A stretch of DNA of 51,208 bases from Aureimonas sp. AU4 (GCF_001463765.1 NZ_BBWK01000033.1:1-51208); one strand, 5' to 3'; positions 35,911-46,530 are shown, numbered from the stretch's first letter. Notes: generated by a model from the sequence alone, not told the origin. Made by a program: numbers and translations.

Positions 35911-36684
35911 ATGAACCGACCGACAGCCGCCATCCGCATGCCCCGCTCCGCCGCCAAGCCCCGCACCGCGATGATCCTCGCGGCGGGCCTCGGCAAGCGC
36001 ATGCGCCCCATCACCTCCACCATCCCCAAGCCCCTCGTCGAGGTGCGCGGCAAGGCGTTGATCGACTACGGGCTCGACGCGCTCGCCCGCAACGGCGTCG
36101 AGCGCGTGGTGGTCAACGTCCACTACATGGCCGAGCTCATGCGCGCCCACCTGCGCAAGCGCCGCGACATGGAGGTCGTCGTCTCCGACGAGACCGACAG
36201 GCTCCTCGAGTCGGGCGGCGGCATCGTGCGCGCCCGCCCGCTACTCGGCGACGACCCGTTCTACCTCCTCAACGCCGACACGTTCTGGATCGACGGCTAC
36301 CGGGACAATCTCGACCTCGTCGCCGACCTCTGGGACCCCGCGAAGTCCGACATCACCCTCCTCATCGCCGAGATGCGGCAGGCCACCGGATACGAGGGAC
36401 GCGGGGACTTCACCATGGACAAGGAAGGGCGCCTGCGCCGCGTCGCCGAGCGCGACATGAGCCCCTTCATCTATGCGGGCGCCGGCATCCTGAACCCCGC
36501 CGTCTTCGACGGCCTGCCGGAGGAAACCTTCTCCCTCAACCGCGTCTTCGACACCGCGATCGCGGCCGACCGCCTCTACGGCGTGCGCCTCGACGGCCTG
36601 TGGATCACCGTCGGAACCCCCGCCGCCGTGCGCGAGGCCAACGACGCCTTCCTCGCCAGCACGGGACGCGTCCAGTACGCCTGA
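35911..36684 (+). CDS. murU: N-acetylmuramate alpha-1-phosphate uridylyltransferase MurU
   Basis: MurU joins UTP to MurNAc-1-phosphate, giving UDP-MurNAc in the recycling route that bypasses early peptidoglycan synthesis. The 257-residue nucleotidyltransferase has the N-terminal signature MILAAGLGKRMRPITSTIPK then PLVEVRGKALIDY, GGGIVRA, metal-binding LLNADTFWI, and GLWITVGTPAAVREAN. It directly follows the AmgK domain, the pairing that defines the pathway. A general sugar-nucleotide transferase is the alternative but is less likely in this context. Confidence 0.92.
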   Translation: MNRPTAAIRMPRSAAKPRTAMILAAGLGKRMRPITSTIPKPLVEVRGKALIDYGLDALARNGVERVVVNVHYMAELMRAHLRKRRDMEVVVSDETDRLLESGGGIVRARPLLGDDPFYLLNADTFWIDGYRDNLDLVADLWDPAKSDITLLIAEMRQATGYEGRGDFTMDKEGRLRRVAERDMSPFIYAGAGILNPAVFDGLPEETFSLNRVFDTAIAADRLYGVRLDGLWITVGTPAAVREANDAFLASTGRVQYA

Positions 36685-36727
36685 GGGGCGCGCATCCGGG
36701 TCATGGCGCGGCTACCGCCCCGACCCC

Positions 36728-36763
36728 GTCCGGGAATGGCTTCCCGGACCCTTCCTTTCTTTC
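36728..36763 (+). terminator. Terminator after murU
   Basis: GTCCGGGAA-TGGC-TTCCCGGAC (perfect 9-bp stem, 36728-36749) followed by the T-rich CCTTCCTTTCTTT. It separates the divL-tsaE-murU unit from addB. A second small inverted repeat CCCGTC/GACGGG lies at 36814-36830. Nothing else is seen in the 255-base gap. Confidence 0.85.
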
Positions 36764-36939
36764 GATGATCGATCCCAAACCTCTTCAAGAGAAGGGGCTG
36801 CAGGGGAATCATTCCCGTCCCACGGACGGGCGAGACCCGTGGCTCGCACAGGCCGGGTCGAGGGTGGAGTCCCGTCTTGGCTCCAACACGCGACCCTCAT
36901 GCGTTTGAACGCCCGTGCGGGCGCGGATAGGATGCGGCG

Positions 36940-39900
36940 ATGCGCAGTCATGTCTTCTCGATCTCGCCGGGTCTTCCGTTCCTGCCGACCCTGGCGGAGG
37001 GCATTCTGGACGGGCGCTTCCTGCCGGGCCTGGATCTTCGGGGCGATCCGCTCAAGCTGGCGGACCTGACGGTTCTGGTGCCCACGCGCCGCGCGGCGCG
37101 GGCGCTGCAGGGCGAGTTCGCGCGGGCGCTGGGCGGGCGGGCCGCGATCCTGCCGAGCGTGCGTCCGCTCGGCGAGGCGGAAGATGCAGCGGCCTTCCTC
37201 GATCTCGGCCCCACGCCGCAGCTCGTGCCGGAGATGGCGGCGCTGGAGCGGCGGCTGCTTCTGGCGCGGCTGGTGCGGCTTTGGAAGACGACGCTGAACC
37301 GGCAGTCGCTGCGCATTCTGACGGGCGAGGAGCGCGTGCTGCCGGCCTCGGCAGCGGACGCGCTGTATCTCGCCAACGATCTGGCGGCCCTTCTCGACGA
37401 GGCGACGGACGACGAGGCGAGTCTGGCCGCCCTGCCGAACCTTGCGCCCGACCGGCTCGCGGAATGGTGGCAGCTGACGCTGACCTTCCTCGACATTCTC
37501 GCGCGGCAGTGGCCGGCGATCCTGGCGGAGCGGCGGCTGCAGGACAGGGCCGCGGCGCGCGTCGAATGGTTCCGGCGCGAGGCCGAGCGGCTGCGGCGGC
37601 ACGGGTCGCGCGGCGGCGTGGTGGTGGCCGGCTCGACCGCGACGGCGCCCGCGACGCTCGATTTCTTTCGTGCGGTCGCGCGGCTCCCGAACGGCGCGCT
37701 GGTGCTGCCCGGCCTGGACTGCCATCTCGACGAGCCGAGCTTCCGCTGGATCGACCGCTCGCGCACGATCGCCGCGCCCGGCCATCCGCAGCACGGCCTT
37801 CGGCGGATCATGGAAGCTCTCCAGCTGGGGCGCGACGACGTACACCAGACCGCGCCAACGGAAGGGAGCGACCTTCTGGCGCGCGAGCGCTTCCTGTCGG
37901 AGGCGATGCGCCCGGCCGAGACCACCGACCTCTGGGCGAGCCGGGACCTGGCCGAGCTCGCCGGTCCCGCGCTGCGCGGCGTCGACCTGATCGAGGCGGC
38001 GGACGAGCGCGAGGAGGCGCTGGCGATCGCCGTGGCGATCCGCGACGCGCTGTCGGCGGAAGGCTCGACCGTGGCGCTGACGACGCCGGACCGCAACGTG
38101 GCGCGGCGCGTGGTCGCCGAACTCGAGCGCTTCGGCGTTCAGGCCAATGATTCGGCGGGCCGCCCGCTCGCCTGCACGCCGCCCGGAACGCTGGCGTCCC
38201 TGGCACTCGACGCGGCGCTGCGGCCGGGCGACCCGATCGTGCTGCTCTCGCTCCTCAAGCACCCGCTGGTGCGGCTGGGCCTTTCGCCCGCGCAGGCGCG
38301 CGAGGGCGCGCGCGCGATCGAGCTCCTGGCACTGCGCGGCGGCGTCGGCACGGCGGACGCACTATCGCTTCCCGAACTCGTACGATCGCGCATCCGCCGC
38401 TTCGAGCTGCCGCGCGAGGATCCGGACCGGCTGCGCGCCAGCCGCGCCGTCGATCTTCTGGGGCCCGAGGAGCGCGGCTACGCGACCGAGGTCGCCGACA
38501 AGCTGGCCGCAGCGCTCGGCCCCCTCCTCGTCCTGCGCGGCGACGGCGAGACCGAGGTCGCCGACTATGCCGAGGCGCTGCGCACCGCCTTGGAGGCGCT
38601 GGCGCGCGACGAGGAGGGCGAGCCCCGTCCGCTCTATGCGGAAGAGGCCGGCGCGGCGATGGCCGATTTCCTGCGCGAGATGGGCGCGGCGCCCGAGACG
38701 GGCTTCGCCTTCGTGCCGGAGGAGCTGCCGGATGTCGTGCGAGCCCTGATGGGCGAGGTGACCGTGCGCCCGCGCGGTGGCCTGTCGCGGCGCGTCTTCG
38801 TGTGGGGGGCGCTGGAGGCACGGCTTCAGAACGTCGACACGATGATCCTCGCCGGGCTCAACGAGGGAACATGGCCGCGCGCGGCGCGCTCGGACGCCTT
38901 CCTGTCGCGCGTCATGCGCGCCGAGATCGACCTCGACCCGCCGGAGCGGCGCATCGGCCTCGCGGCCCATGACATCTGGATGGCGATGGGCACGCCGCGC
39001 GTCATCCTCGCCCGCTCGGCTCGCGCGGGCGGCGCGCCCGCCATCGCGTCGCGTTGGCTGCAGCGCATCCTGACGCTCGCCGGACCGGGCGAGGAGGCCG
39101 CGATGCGCGAGCGCGGGCGGGTCTATCTCCATCACGCGCGCGTGGCCGAGGCCGATCTCTGCGGCCTACCCGAGACGGGCAAGGCCGGCCGGCCCGAACC
39201 GAAGCCCCCGGCCGAAGCGCGGCCGATCCGCTACTCGGTGACCGAGGTCGAGACGCTGGTGCGCGACCCCTACGCGGTCCATGCCCGGCGCGTCCTGCGC
39301 CTGGAGCCGCTGGAGCCGCTGATCCGCCAGCCCGGCGCGCCGGAGCGCGGCACGCTCTACCACGCGGTGCTCCACGAGTTCGTCTCGAAGGTGCGCGGCG
39401 ACGACCCCCGCGCGGAAGGAAAGCTCCTGCAGATCGCCAGGGTGCTCTTCGATCGCGAGAAGCTACCGCCCGAGATCGAGGCCGTGTGGTGGCCTCGCAT
39501 GGAGACCCTGGCGCACAACATGGTGGCTTGGGAGCGGACGCGCGCGCCCTTCGTCGAGGCACGCTTCACCGAGGTCGAGGGCGAAGTCACGTTTGCCGAT
39601 CTTGGCGTGACGCTGCGCGGCTATGCCGACCGGATCGACCGGCTGCGCGGCGGCGCGATCGAGATCGTCGACTACAAGACGGGCACGCACCCTTCCGTGA
39701 AACAGGCGCGCACGCTGCTCGCCCCGCAGCTTCCGCTGGAGGGTGCGATGGCGAGGCTCGGCGGCTTCGAGGCGCTGGGCGACAAGCCCGGCGGCATCTC
39801 CGATCTCATCTACGTGCGCCTGCGCGAACGCGAGTTCCTGGAGGAACGGCTGGCGCATGGAGGCGGGCGCACCGGCGAGCCGCAGACGGGCGACGACCTC

Positions 39901-40077
39901 GCCGAGGGGGCGCTCGCCAGGTTCCGTGCCCTCGCCGCGATCTACAAGAACGCGGACAAGGGCTACCTGTCGCGCGCCCGGCCCTTCATGGCGGGCGACT
40001 TCTCGGGCCCCTACGACCACCTGGCGCGAGCCCGCGAATGGGGCGTGGCCGCGAGCGACGAAGGAGAGGACGCATGA
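36940..40077 (+). CDS. addB: Double-strand break repair protein AddB
   Basis: AddB is the second subunit of the AddAB helicase-nuclease that resects double-strand breaks for RecA-dependent recombination. The 1045-residue protein has a degenerate helicase-like N-terminal part (LTVLVPTRRAARALQGEFAR) and a C-terminal RecB-type nuclease with GTLYHAVLHEFV, GYADRIDRLRGGAIEIVDYK (Asp/Lys triad near residue 910) and the QLPLEGAMA helix. This is the alphaproteobacterial AddB type. AGGA lies before the ATG. It overlaps addA as ATGA. Confidence 0.95.
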   Translation: MRSHVFSISPGLPFLPTLAEGILDGRFLPGLDLRGDPLKLADLTVLVPTRRAARALQGEFARALGGRAAILPSVRPLGEAEDAAAFLDLGPTPQLVPEMAALERRLLLARLVRLWKTTLNRQSLRILTGEERVLPASAADALYLANDLAALLDEATDDEASLAALPNLAPDRLAEWWQLTLTFLDILARQWPAILAERRLQDRAAARVEWFRREAERLRRHGSRGGVVVAGSTATAPATLDFFRAVARLPNGALVLPGLDCHLDEPSFRWIDRSRTIAAPGHPQHGLRRIMEALQLGRDDVHQTAPTEGSDLLARERFLSEAMRPAETTDLWASRDLAELAGPALRGVDLIEAADEREEALAIAVAIRDALSAEGSTVALTTPDRNVARRVVAELERFGVQANDSAGRPLACTPPGTLASLALDAALRPGDPIVLLSLLKHPLVRLGLSPAQAREGARAIELLALRGGVGTADALSLPELVRSRIRRFELPREDPDRLRASRAVDLLGPEERGYATEVADKLAAALGPLLVLRGDGETEVADYAEALRTALEALARDEEGEPRPLYAEEAGAAMADFLREMGAAPETGFAFVPEELPDVVRALMGEVTVRPRGGLSRRVFVWGALEARLQNVDTMILAGLNEGTWPRAARSDAFLSRVMRAEIDLDPPERRIGLAAHDIWMAMGTPRVILARSARAGGAPAIASRWLQRILTLAGPGEEAAMRERGRVYLHHARVAEADLCGLPETGKAGRPEPKPPAEARPIRYSVTEVETLVRDPYAVHARRVLRLEPLEPLIRQPGAPERGTLYHAVLHEFVSKVRGDDPRAEGKLLQIARVLFDREKLPPEIEAVWWPRMETLAHNMVAWERTRAPFVEARFTEVEGEVTFADLGVTLRGYADRIDRLRGGAIEIVDYKTGTHPSVKQARTLLAPQLPLEGAMARLGGFEALGDKPGGISDLIYVRLREREFLEERLAHGGGRTGEPQTGDDLAEGALARFRALAAIYKNADKGYLSRARPFMAGDFSGPYDHLARAREWGVAASDEGEDA

Positions 40078-43000
40078 GCCGCACCGTCTCGCGCGAGACC
40101 GAGCGGGCTCAGGCGCTCGCCTCCGACCCTTCGCGCTCGGTCTTCGTCTCGGCCAATGCCGGCTCCGGCAAGACGCATGTCCTCACCGAGCGTGTCGTGC
40201 GCCTGCTGCTCGCCGGGGCCGAGCCCTCCAAGATCCTGTGCCTCACCTACACCAAGGCGGCGGCCGCCGAGATGCAGACGCGCGTCTTTCGACGGCTCGC
40301 GGGCTGGACACGCCTTCCCGATGCCGCGCTCGCCGAGGAACTTGCCCGAATGGAGCCGAACCGGCCCGCCGCGCCGGAGCGGCTGGCCGAGGCGCGGCGC
40401 CTGTTTGCCCGCGCGCTGGAAACGCCGGGCGGCCTGAAGATCCAGACGATCCACGCCTTCTGCGAGGCGGTGCTGCACCAGTTCCCGCTGGAGGCCAACA
40501 TCCCCGGCCATTTCGAGGTGCTGGACGAGACCGAGTCGGCGCTTCTCCTAGCGGAGGCGCGCCGCCTGCTCGTCACCGGCACGAGGCCCGGCTCTCCCGA
40601 CCCCGAGGACGGCGCGCTGGCGCTCGCCTTTGCCGATGCGCTCGCCGCCGGCGGCGAGTGGGGGCTCGACGCGCTTCTCACCGAGATCGTCGCCAAGCGC
40701 GACCGCGTCCGCGGCTTCATCGAGGGAGCCGGCGGGCTGGAGGAGGCGATCGCGCTCACCGCGCGCTCGCTCGGCATCGACCCGGCCGCGACGGCGGAGA
40801 CCGCGCTGGCGGCGGTGAACGATCCGCCGGGCTTCGACCGCGACTTCCGCCGCGCCTTGAGCCTTGCTGCGGGAGACAGCGACAAGGCGACCGATGCGAC
40901 CCTTCTCGGCAAGCTCGCCGACTTCGAGAGCGCGGCGACGGCGCAAGGGCGTTTCGAGGCTCTGGGGGCCATCCTGCTCACGGCGGCGGGCGAGCGCCGC
41001 AAGCCGGGCTCGGTCGCGACCAAGGCGGTGGCAAGCCGCTTCCCGGACTTCGCGGAACGCCTTGCCGAGGCCGGCGACGCGCTGGACGCGCTCGCCGAGC
41101 GCCTCGCGACGCTCCGGCTCTTCTCGGCCAGCCGCGCGGCGCTGCGCATCGCCGAGCGGCTCGACGCCGACTACCAGGCGCTCAAGCGGCGGCGCGGGCG
41201 GCTCGACTTCGAGGACCTGATCGTTCGCACGGCCGATCTCCTTCTGCGCGGCGAGGCCGCGGCCTGGGTCCATTTCAAGCTCGACCAGGGCATCGACCAC
41301 GTGCTGGTCGACGAGGCGCAGGACACGAGCCCGCGCCAGTGGCAGGTCGTGCGCCAGCTCGTGGAGGAGTTCTTCGGCGAGGCGCAGGCCCGGCCGAGGC
41401 CGCGCACGGTCTTTGCGGTCGGCGACGAGAAGCAGTCGATCTACTCGTTCCAGGGGGCCTCGCCGGCCATGTTCGCCGCCGAGCGGCGTAACCTGGAGGC
41501 GCTGGCGAAGAATGCGGGCCTGCCCTTCTCGCGCGTCGAGCTGCACCAGAGCTTCCGCTCCGTGCCGGCGGTTCTCGACGCGGTGGACCGCGTCTTCTCC
41601 GGGGAAAGCGACCGGCGCGGCCTGTCGAGCGGCAACGAGCGGCCCGTCCACGTCTCGGCACGCGCGAGCGACCCCGGCCTCATCGAGGTCTGGCCGAGCC
41701 TCGTGCCGGCAGCCGTGGTGGCGAGCGACGACTGGCTCGACCCGATCGACCACCAGCCCGCCTCCGCCCCGCCGAGCCGCCTCGCGCGGCGCATCGCCGA
41801 GACGATCCGGCGCTGGATCGGCCAGCCGGTGCGCGTGCGCGGCGAGACGCGCCCGATCACGGCGGGCGACGTCATCGTCCTCGTGAGGAAGCGCTCCGGC
41901 TTCGTCGCGGCCATGGGCGCGGCGCTGCGCGATGCCGGGCTGCCGGTGGCGGGCGCCGACCGCCTCGTCATCACCGACCATATCGCCGTGCAGGACCTCA
42001 TGGCGCTCGGCCGCACGGTCTCCAACGCCGAGGACGAGCTGTCGCTCGCCGCGGTCTTGAAGAGCCCGCTCTTCGGCTTCTCCGACGACGACCTGATGGC
42101 GCTCGCCCTTTCGCGCGACCAGAAGCGCCCCGAATCGCTCTACTTCGCCCTGCGCCGCCTCGCGCGCCCGCGCGGCGTGGCGCTCGTGCCCCCCTTCGTG
42201 CCGGAGGGCGAACGCGCCCGCTTCCTGAAACTCTGCAAGGCGAGCTTCGATCGCCTGGAGGAACTGCGCCGGCGCTCCGGCTTCGACACCGTGTTCCCGT
42301 TCTTCGCGCGCATCCTCGGGCCGGAGGGGGGACGCGCCGCGCTGGTCGTGCGCCTCGGCTCGGAGGCCGGCACGGTGGTGGACGCCTTTCTCGACCTCGC
42401 GCTGGCCGAGGAAGAGGCCGGCCGCGGCGGGTTGGACGCGTTTCTCGCCGATCTCGAAGCCTCGCCGCCCGAGATCAAGCGCGAGATGGACCACGGGCGC
42501 GGCGAGGTGCGCATCATGACCGCGCACGCCTCGAAAGGCCTTGAGGCACCGGTGGTCTTCCTGGTGGATCCAGGCTCCGCGCCGTTCAGCCGAGCGCACG
42601 GCGCCCGGCTCATGGAGTGGGCCGACATGCCCGGCCGCCCGTCGGGCGCAGCGCCCGGCTTCCTCTGGTGCCCGGAGAAGGGTGCTCGCAACGCGGTGGT
42701 CGAGCGGCTGCAGGACATCGAGCGCGAGGCGGCCGAGGACGAGTACCGCCGCCTCCTCTATGTGGGCCTGACGCGCGCGGCCGACCGGCTGGTCGTCTGC
42801 GGCATCGCGGGCCAGCGCGGTCCGGACGAGGCGTCGTGGGCAATGCGCGTGCGCGCGGCGCTGGGCGGCGACGGCGCGCGCGAGATCCGCGATCCCGAGA
42901 CGGGCGAGCTGCTCGCGCTGCGCATCGGTGAGGAGCCCGACGAGCGGATCGACGCCCCGGCGCTCGCGCCCGAGCCGGTGGCGCCCGTACGTGAAGTGAA

Positions 43001-43670
43001 CATGACGAAGCTCGATCCCGAGCCCCTGCCCCCACGCCCCCTGACACCCTCCACGGCGGGCGGGGCGAGCCGCCTCGAGATCGTGGCGGACGCCGATCCG
43101 GCGCTTCCCGGCTCGAACGGGCGGCTGGCCCTGGAGCGCGGCCGCCTCATGCATCGCCTTCTCCAGGTTCTGCCCGAACTGCCGCACGAGGAACGGCGAC
43201 CGGCCGCCCGCACATACATGGAGCGCGTCGGCGCGGCGTTCGCGAACGAGGAGCGCGAGGCCATGCTGGCGGCCGTCGAGGCGGTGCTCGACGATCCGGT
43301 CCATGCCGAACTCTTCTCGGACGGGAGCCGGGCGGAGGTGACGGTCGCGGGCGAGATCGAGCTCGGCGGCGTTCTCTACGCCGTGAACGGAGCGATCGAC
43401 CGGCTGGCGGTCGGGCCGGACTTCGTCCACATCCTCGACTACAAGACGAACGCACCGTTTCCCAAATCGCTCGCCGAGGTCCCGGACGCCATGTGCCTGC
43501 AGCTCGCGCTCTACCGCGAGCTGGTGCGCCCGCTCTTCCCGGCCCTGGAGATCAGGACCTCGTTGCTCTTCACCGAGGGACCGCTCCTCATGCCGGTACC
43601 GGCCGAGGCGCTGGACGAGGCGCTGGCCGCCCGGGCGGCACGGGCGCAGGCCGCCGCCCACGCCGCTTGA
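40074..43670 (+). CDS. addA: Double-strand break repair helicase-nuclease AddA
   Basis: AddA is the UvrD-family helicase and nuclease subunit of AddAB. The 1198-residue protein has Walker [18 protein letters not shown] (27-43), motif Ia [14 protein letters not shown], motif [32 protein letters not shown], motif [22 protein letters not shown] and [17 protein letters not shown]. The C-terminal nuclease has [14 protein letters not shown] (about 1118-1131) and QLALYREL. The start is the ATG coupled to addB; the much longer open frame upstream is a shadow of addB. Confidence 0.96.
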   Translation: MSRTVSRETERAQALASDPSRSVFVSANAGSGKTHVLTERVVRLLLAGAEPSKILCLTYTKAAAAEMQTRVFRRLAGWTRLPDAALAEELARMEPNRPAAPERLAEARRLFARALETPGGLKIQTIHAFCEAVLHQFPLEANIPGHFEVLDETESALLLAEARRLLVTGTRPGSPDPEDGALALAFADALAAGGEWGLDALLTEIVAKRDRVRGFIEGAGGLEEAIALTARSLGIDPAATAETALAAVNDPPGFDRDFRRALSLAAGDSDKATDATLLGKLADFESAATAQGRFEALGAILLTAAGERRKPGSVATKAVASRFPDFAERLAEAGDALDALAERLATLRLFSASRAALRIAERLDADYQALKRRRGRLDFEDLIVRTADLLLRGEAAAWVHFKLDQGIDHVLVDEAQDTSPRQWQVVRQLVEEFFGEAQARPRPRTVFAVGDEKQSIYSFQGASPAMFAAERRNLEALAKNAGLPFSRVELHQSFRSVPAVLDAVDRVFSGESDRRGLSSGNERPVHVSARASDPGLIEVWPSLVPAAVVASDDWLDPIDHQPASAPPSRLARRIAETIRRWIGQPVRVRGETRPITAGDVIVLVRKRSGFVAAMGAALRDAGLPVAGADRLVITDHIAVQDLMALGRTVSNAEDELSLAAVLKSPLFGFSDDDLMALALSRDQKRPESLYFALRRLARPRGVALVPPFVPEGERARFLKLCKASFDRLEELRRRSGFDTVFPFFARILGPEGGRAALVVRLGSEAGTVVDAFLDLALAEEEAGRGGLDAFLADLEASPPEIKREMDHGRGEVRIMTAHASKGLEAPVVFLVDPGSAPFSRAHGARLMEWADMPGRPSGAAPGFLWCPEKGARNAVVERLQDIEREAAEDEYRRLLYVGLTRAADRLVVCGIAGQRGPDEASWAMRVRAALGGDGAREIRDPETGELLALRIGEEPDERIDAPALAPEPVAPVREVNMTKLDPEPLPPRPLTPSTAGGASRLEIVADADPALPGSNGRLALERGRLMHRLLQVLPELPHEERRPAARTYMERVGAAFANEEREAMLAAVEAVLDDPVHAELFSDGSRAEVTVAGEIELGGVLYAVNGAIDRLAVGPDFVHILDYKTNAPFPKSLAEVPDAMCLQLALYRELVRPLFPALEIRTSLLFTEGPLLMPVPAEALDEALAARAARAQAAAHAA

Positions 43671-43706
43671 ACCAGGGCCCGGCCCCATCTACCTATGCGC
43701 GGACGC

Positions 43707-43737
43707 GGAACGAGAGACTCGCAAGAATTCTCGTTCC
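43707..43737 (+). repeat. Inverted repeat between addA and trxA
   Basis: GGAACGAGA (43707-43715) and TCTCGTTCC (43729-43737), perfect 9-bp arms with a 13-base spacer, 37 bases after the addA stop and 57 bases before the trxA start. No T-tract follows. It could be an addA 3' hairpin or a trxA regulatory site. Confidence 0.45.
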
Positions 43738-43794
43738 CGCCCCCGCACGTGGCCCCTCGCAAGCAGCGTCGAGGCCCTATCCCAGGAGCCGAGC

Positions 43795-44118
43795 ATGGCC
43801 ACCAAGACCATCGACAGCAGCAACTTCCAGTCCGACGTCCTTCAGTCCGCCAAGCCCGTGGTGGTCGACTTCTGGGCGGAGTGGTGCGGTCCCTGCAAGA
43901 TGATCGCCCCGAGCCTCGAGGAGATCGCCGCCGAGAACCAGGCGATCGACGTGGTGAAGGTGAACATCGACGAGAACCCGGATTTGGCCGCCCAGTTCGG
44001 CGTGCGCTCGATCCCGACCCTCATGCTCTTCAAGAACGGCGAGCAGGCGAGCGTCCAGGTCGGCGCCGCGCCCAAGAGCAAGCTGTTGGCCTGGATCAAC
44101 TCCAACACCGCCGCCTGA
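43795..44118 (+). CDS. trxA: Thioredoxin
   Basis: TrxA reduces disulfides in cytoplasmic proteins using electrons from thioredoxin reductase. The 107-residue protein has the normal length. It has the active site WCGPC (30-34) in [19 protein letters not shown], then [20 protein letters not shown] with the conserved cis-Pro, and LMLFKNGEQ. It has no signal peptide. AGGAG precedes the ATG. The addB-addA-trxA-folC neighbourhood is typical of Hyphomicrobiales. Confidence 0.97.
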   Translation: MATKTIDSSNFQSDVLQSAKPVVVDFWAEWCGPCKMIAPSLEEIAAENQAIDVVKVNIDENPDLAAQFGVRSIPTLMLFKNGEQASVQVGAAPKSKLLAWINSNTAA

Positions 44119-44142
44119 TCGCTTCCCGCGCAGATTGACGAG

Positions 44143-44176
44143 AGGGCTCGCCGGTTCACGACCGGCGGGCCCTTTT
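44143..44176. terminator. Terminator between convergent trxA and folC
   Basis: AGGGCTCGCCGGT (44143-44155) pairs with ACCGGCGGGCCCT (44161-44173) over 13 bp with one T-G wobble and a 5-base loop, followed by TTT. It serves trxA and possibly also folC, which ends at 44181. Confidence 0.85.
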
Positions 44177-44180
44177 CGCG

Positions 44181-45536
44181 TCAGCGGGGCGCCAGATCGC
44201 TGTCGCGCAGCACTTCGCCGGCAAGATAGAGCGAGCCGCAGACAAGGACGCGCGGCGCGGCGTCGCCCGTCCGCCCGCCCGCCGCCACACGCGACAGGGC
44301 TTCCGCCACGCCGGCCGCGGGCGAGGCCCGCAGACCCGCCTCGCGGGCGGCGCCCGCCAGCACCTCGGGCGCCAGTGCGGCATCGCTCGTCGGGATCGGC
44401 ACGCATTGCACGTCGCGCGCCATGCCCTGGAAATGGCGGAAGAAGCCGACCGGCTCCTTGGTCGAGAGCATGCCGCAGACGAGATGGAGCGGGCGCGGCG
44501 TGCGGTCCTCCATCTCGGCCAGCGCCTCGGCGATCACCGCGCCCGCGCCGGGATTGTGGCCCCCGTCGAGCCAGAGCTCCGACCCCGGCGGCAGCGCCTC
44601 GAAGAGCGGACCCGTCGTGATGCGCTGCAGGCGGCCCGGCCACTGCGCGCCGGTCAGCCCGCGCGCGATCGCGGCCGAGCCCGCCTTGAAGCCAGCCGCG
44701 CGCAGCGCCGCGATCGCGGTCGCCGCGTTGCCGATCTGGTGACGGCCCGGAAGGCGCGGCAGGGCGAGGTCGAGAAGCCCCGCCTCGTCCTGGTAGATCA
44801 GCCGTCCGCGCTCGGCATAGGCGAGGAAATCCTCGCCGTAGACCTTCACGGCCGCGCGTGTGCGCGCCGCCTTGTCGCGGAGGACGTCGAGCGCGGCGCC
44901 GTCCGTCTGCGGGCCGATCACCACCGGCGATCCCGGCTTGAAGATCCCCGCCTTCTCGGCGGCGATGAGTTCGACACGGTCGCCGAGATAGGGCTGGTGG
45001 TCGAGCGATATGGCGGTGACGACGGTCGCGGCCGGATGGTCGACGACGTTGGTCGCGTCGAGACGTCCGCCAAGGCCTACCTCGATCAGCGCGGCGTCGG
45101 CCGGATGCTCCGCGAAGAGAAGGAAGGCGACGGCCGAGAGCACCTCGAAGACCGTGACCGGCTCCCCGCCGTTCGCCTCGCGCGCCCGGCGGATCGCGTC
45201 CGCCAGCACCGCGTCGTCGACCAGCCGTCCGGGCTCGCCCCGACGCCCCAGCCGGTAGCGCTCGTGCCAGCGCACGAGATGGGGCGAGGTGTGGACATGC
45301 GCCGCCAGTCCCTCGGCCTCGAGGATGGCGCGCATGAAGCTGACGGTGGAGCCCTTGCCGTTGGTGCCGGCGACGTGGATCACCGGGGGCAGGCGCGTCT
45401 GGGGATCGCCGAGCGAGGCGAGAAGCCGCCGGATGCGCTCCAGCCCGAGGTCGAAGCCCTTCGGGTGGCGCTCCATGAGGCCGGCGATCTCGCGCTCGGC
45501 TTCGCCCGTGTCCACGCGCGGAAGGGAGGAGGTCAA
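44181..45536 (-). CDS. folC: Bifunctional folylpolyglutamate synthase / dihydrofolate synthase
   Basis: FolC adds glutamate to dihydropteroate and extends the polyglutamate tail of folates. The 451-residue protein has the ATP loop HVAGTNGKGSTVSF (55-68), HVHTSPHLVRWHERYRL, VGLGGRLDATNVV, TAISLDHQPYLGD and the C-terminal LWLDGGHNPGAGAVIAEAL. The start is a TTG 3 bases after the accD stop, with the GGAGG-like complement absent, so the exact start is uncertain; the catalytic part begins well inside. accD-folC is a standard operon pair. Confidence 0.94.
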   Translation of the reverse strand: MTSSLPRVDTGEAEREIAGLMERHPKGFDLGLERIRRLLASLGDPQTRLPPVIHVAGTNGKGSTVSFMRAILEAEGLAAHVHTSPHLVRWHERYRLGRRGEPGRLVDDAVLADAIRRAREANGGEPVTVFEVLSAVAFLLFAEHPADAALIEVGLGGRLDATNVVDHPAATVVTAISLDHQPYLGDRVELIAAEKAGIFKPGSPVVIGPQTDGAALDVLRDKAARTRAAVKVYGEDFLAYAERGRLIYQDEAGLLDLALPRLPGRHQIGNAATAIAALRAAGFKAGSAAIARGLTGAQWPGRLQRITTGPLFEALPPGSELWLDGGHNPGAGAVIAEALAEMEDRTPRPLHLVCGMLSTKEPVGFFRHFQGMARDVQCVPIPTSDAALAPEVLAGAAREAGLRASPAAGVAEALSRVAAGGRTGDAAPRVLVCGSLYLAGEVLRDSDLAPR

Positions 45537-45541
45537 TGCGG

Positions 45542-46468
45542 TCAGGCCGGCTCTGGCTGCGCGGCAGGCTCGGGCGCGGCAGCGGCGGCCGGTTGGGGCG
45601 CCAGCTCGGCGGCGGGCGCCTTGGTCAGCACCGACAGGAGCCTCGCGATCGTCGATTTCAGTTCATGACGGTGGACCACCATGTCCACCATGCCGTGCTC
45701 CATCAGGTATTCGGAGCGCTGGAAGCCTTCCGGCAGCTTCTCGCGGATGGTCTGCTCGATGACGCGCGCGCCCGCGAAGCCGATCACCGCGCCGGGTTCG
45801 GCGATATGGACGTCGCCGAGCATGGCGTAGGAGGCGGTCACGCCGCCGGTGGTCGGGTTCGTGAGGACGACGATGTAGGGGAGGCCCGCATCCTTCACCA
45901 TCTCGACCGCGACCGTGGTGCGCGGCAGCTGCATGAGCGACAGGATGCCCTCCTGCATGCGCGCCCCGCCCGAGCCCGCGAAGAGCACGAGCGGGCGACG
46001 GCGGTCCACCGCCGTCTCGGCCGCCGTCACGATCGCCTCGCCTGCCGCCATGCCGAGCGAGCCGCCCATGAAGGCGAAGTCCTGGACCGCCGCCACGATG
46101 GGCAGGCCCTCGAGCGCGCCGGCCGCGACCAGCACCGAATCCTCGAGTCCCGTCTTGGCCTTATAGTCCTTGAGCCGGTCCACGTAGCGTTTGGAGTCGC
46201 GGAACTTCAGCGGATCGAGCGGCACCTTCTCCAGCGCGATCTCCTCGAAGACGCCGCCGTCGAAGAAGTGGGTCAGCCGGTCCCGTGCCCCGATCTTCAT
46301 GTGGAAGTTCGAGGTCGGGATGACGTACTGGTTCGCCTCCAGATCCTTGTGGAAGATCATCTCGCCGGTCTCGGGACACTTGATCCAAAGGTTCTCGGGC
46401 ACCTCGCGCGGCTGTTGGCCGAGCAGCGAGGAGATCTTCGGGCGGACGTAGTTGGTGATCCAGTTCAT
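45542..46468 (-). CDS. accD: Acetyl-CoA carboxylase carboxyltransferase beta subunit
   Basis: AccD, with AccA, transfers the carboxyl group from biotin to acetyl-CoA, making malonyl-CoA for fatty acid synthesis. The 308-residue protein has the carboxyltransferase core: [53 protein letters not shown] and [12 protein letters not shown]. The N-terminal zinc ribbon is degenerate: only Cys31 of the usual four Cys remains ([20 protein letters not shown], then VIPTSNFHM). An Ala/Pro-rich tail of about 25 residues ends the protein. GGAGAACCGC precedes the ATG. Confidence 0.96.
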   Translation of the reverse strand: MNWITNYVRPKISSLLGQQPREVPENLWIKCPETGEMIFHKDLEANQYVIPTSNFHMKIGARDRLTHFFDGGVFEEIALEKVPLDPLKFRDSKRYVDRLKDYKAKTGLEDSVLVAAGALEGLPIVAAVQDFAFMGGSLGMAAGEAIVTAAETAVDRRRPLVLFAGSGGARMQEGILSLMQLPRTTVAVEMVKDAGLPYIVVLTNPTTGGVTASYAMLGDVHIAEPGAVIGFAGARVIEQTIREKLPEGFQRSEYLMEHGMVDMVVHRHELKSTIARLLSVLTKAPAAELAPQPAAAAAPEPAAQPEPA

Positions 46469-46530
46469 GCGGTTCTCCGAGCGGAGGCCGGCGCGTGGGC
46501 CGGAGCGTTCAAGATGAGATGAGGGCGGGT

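Noticed and set aside
39054-40073. In-frame upstream extension of addA
   Set aside because: It overlaps the addB nuclease domain in another frame. The ATGA-coupled start gives the family N-terminus.
40548-43688. 1046-residue minus-strand open frame
   Set aside because: Antisense to addA, with low-complexity shadow composition.
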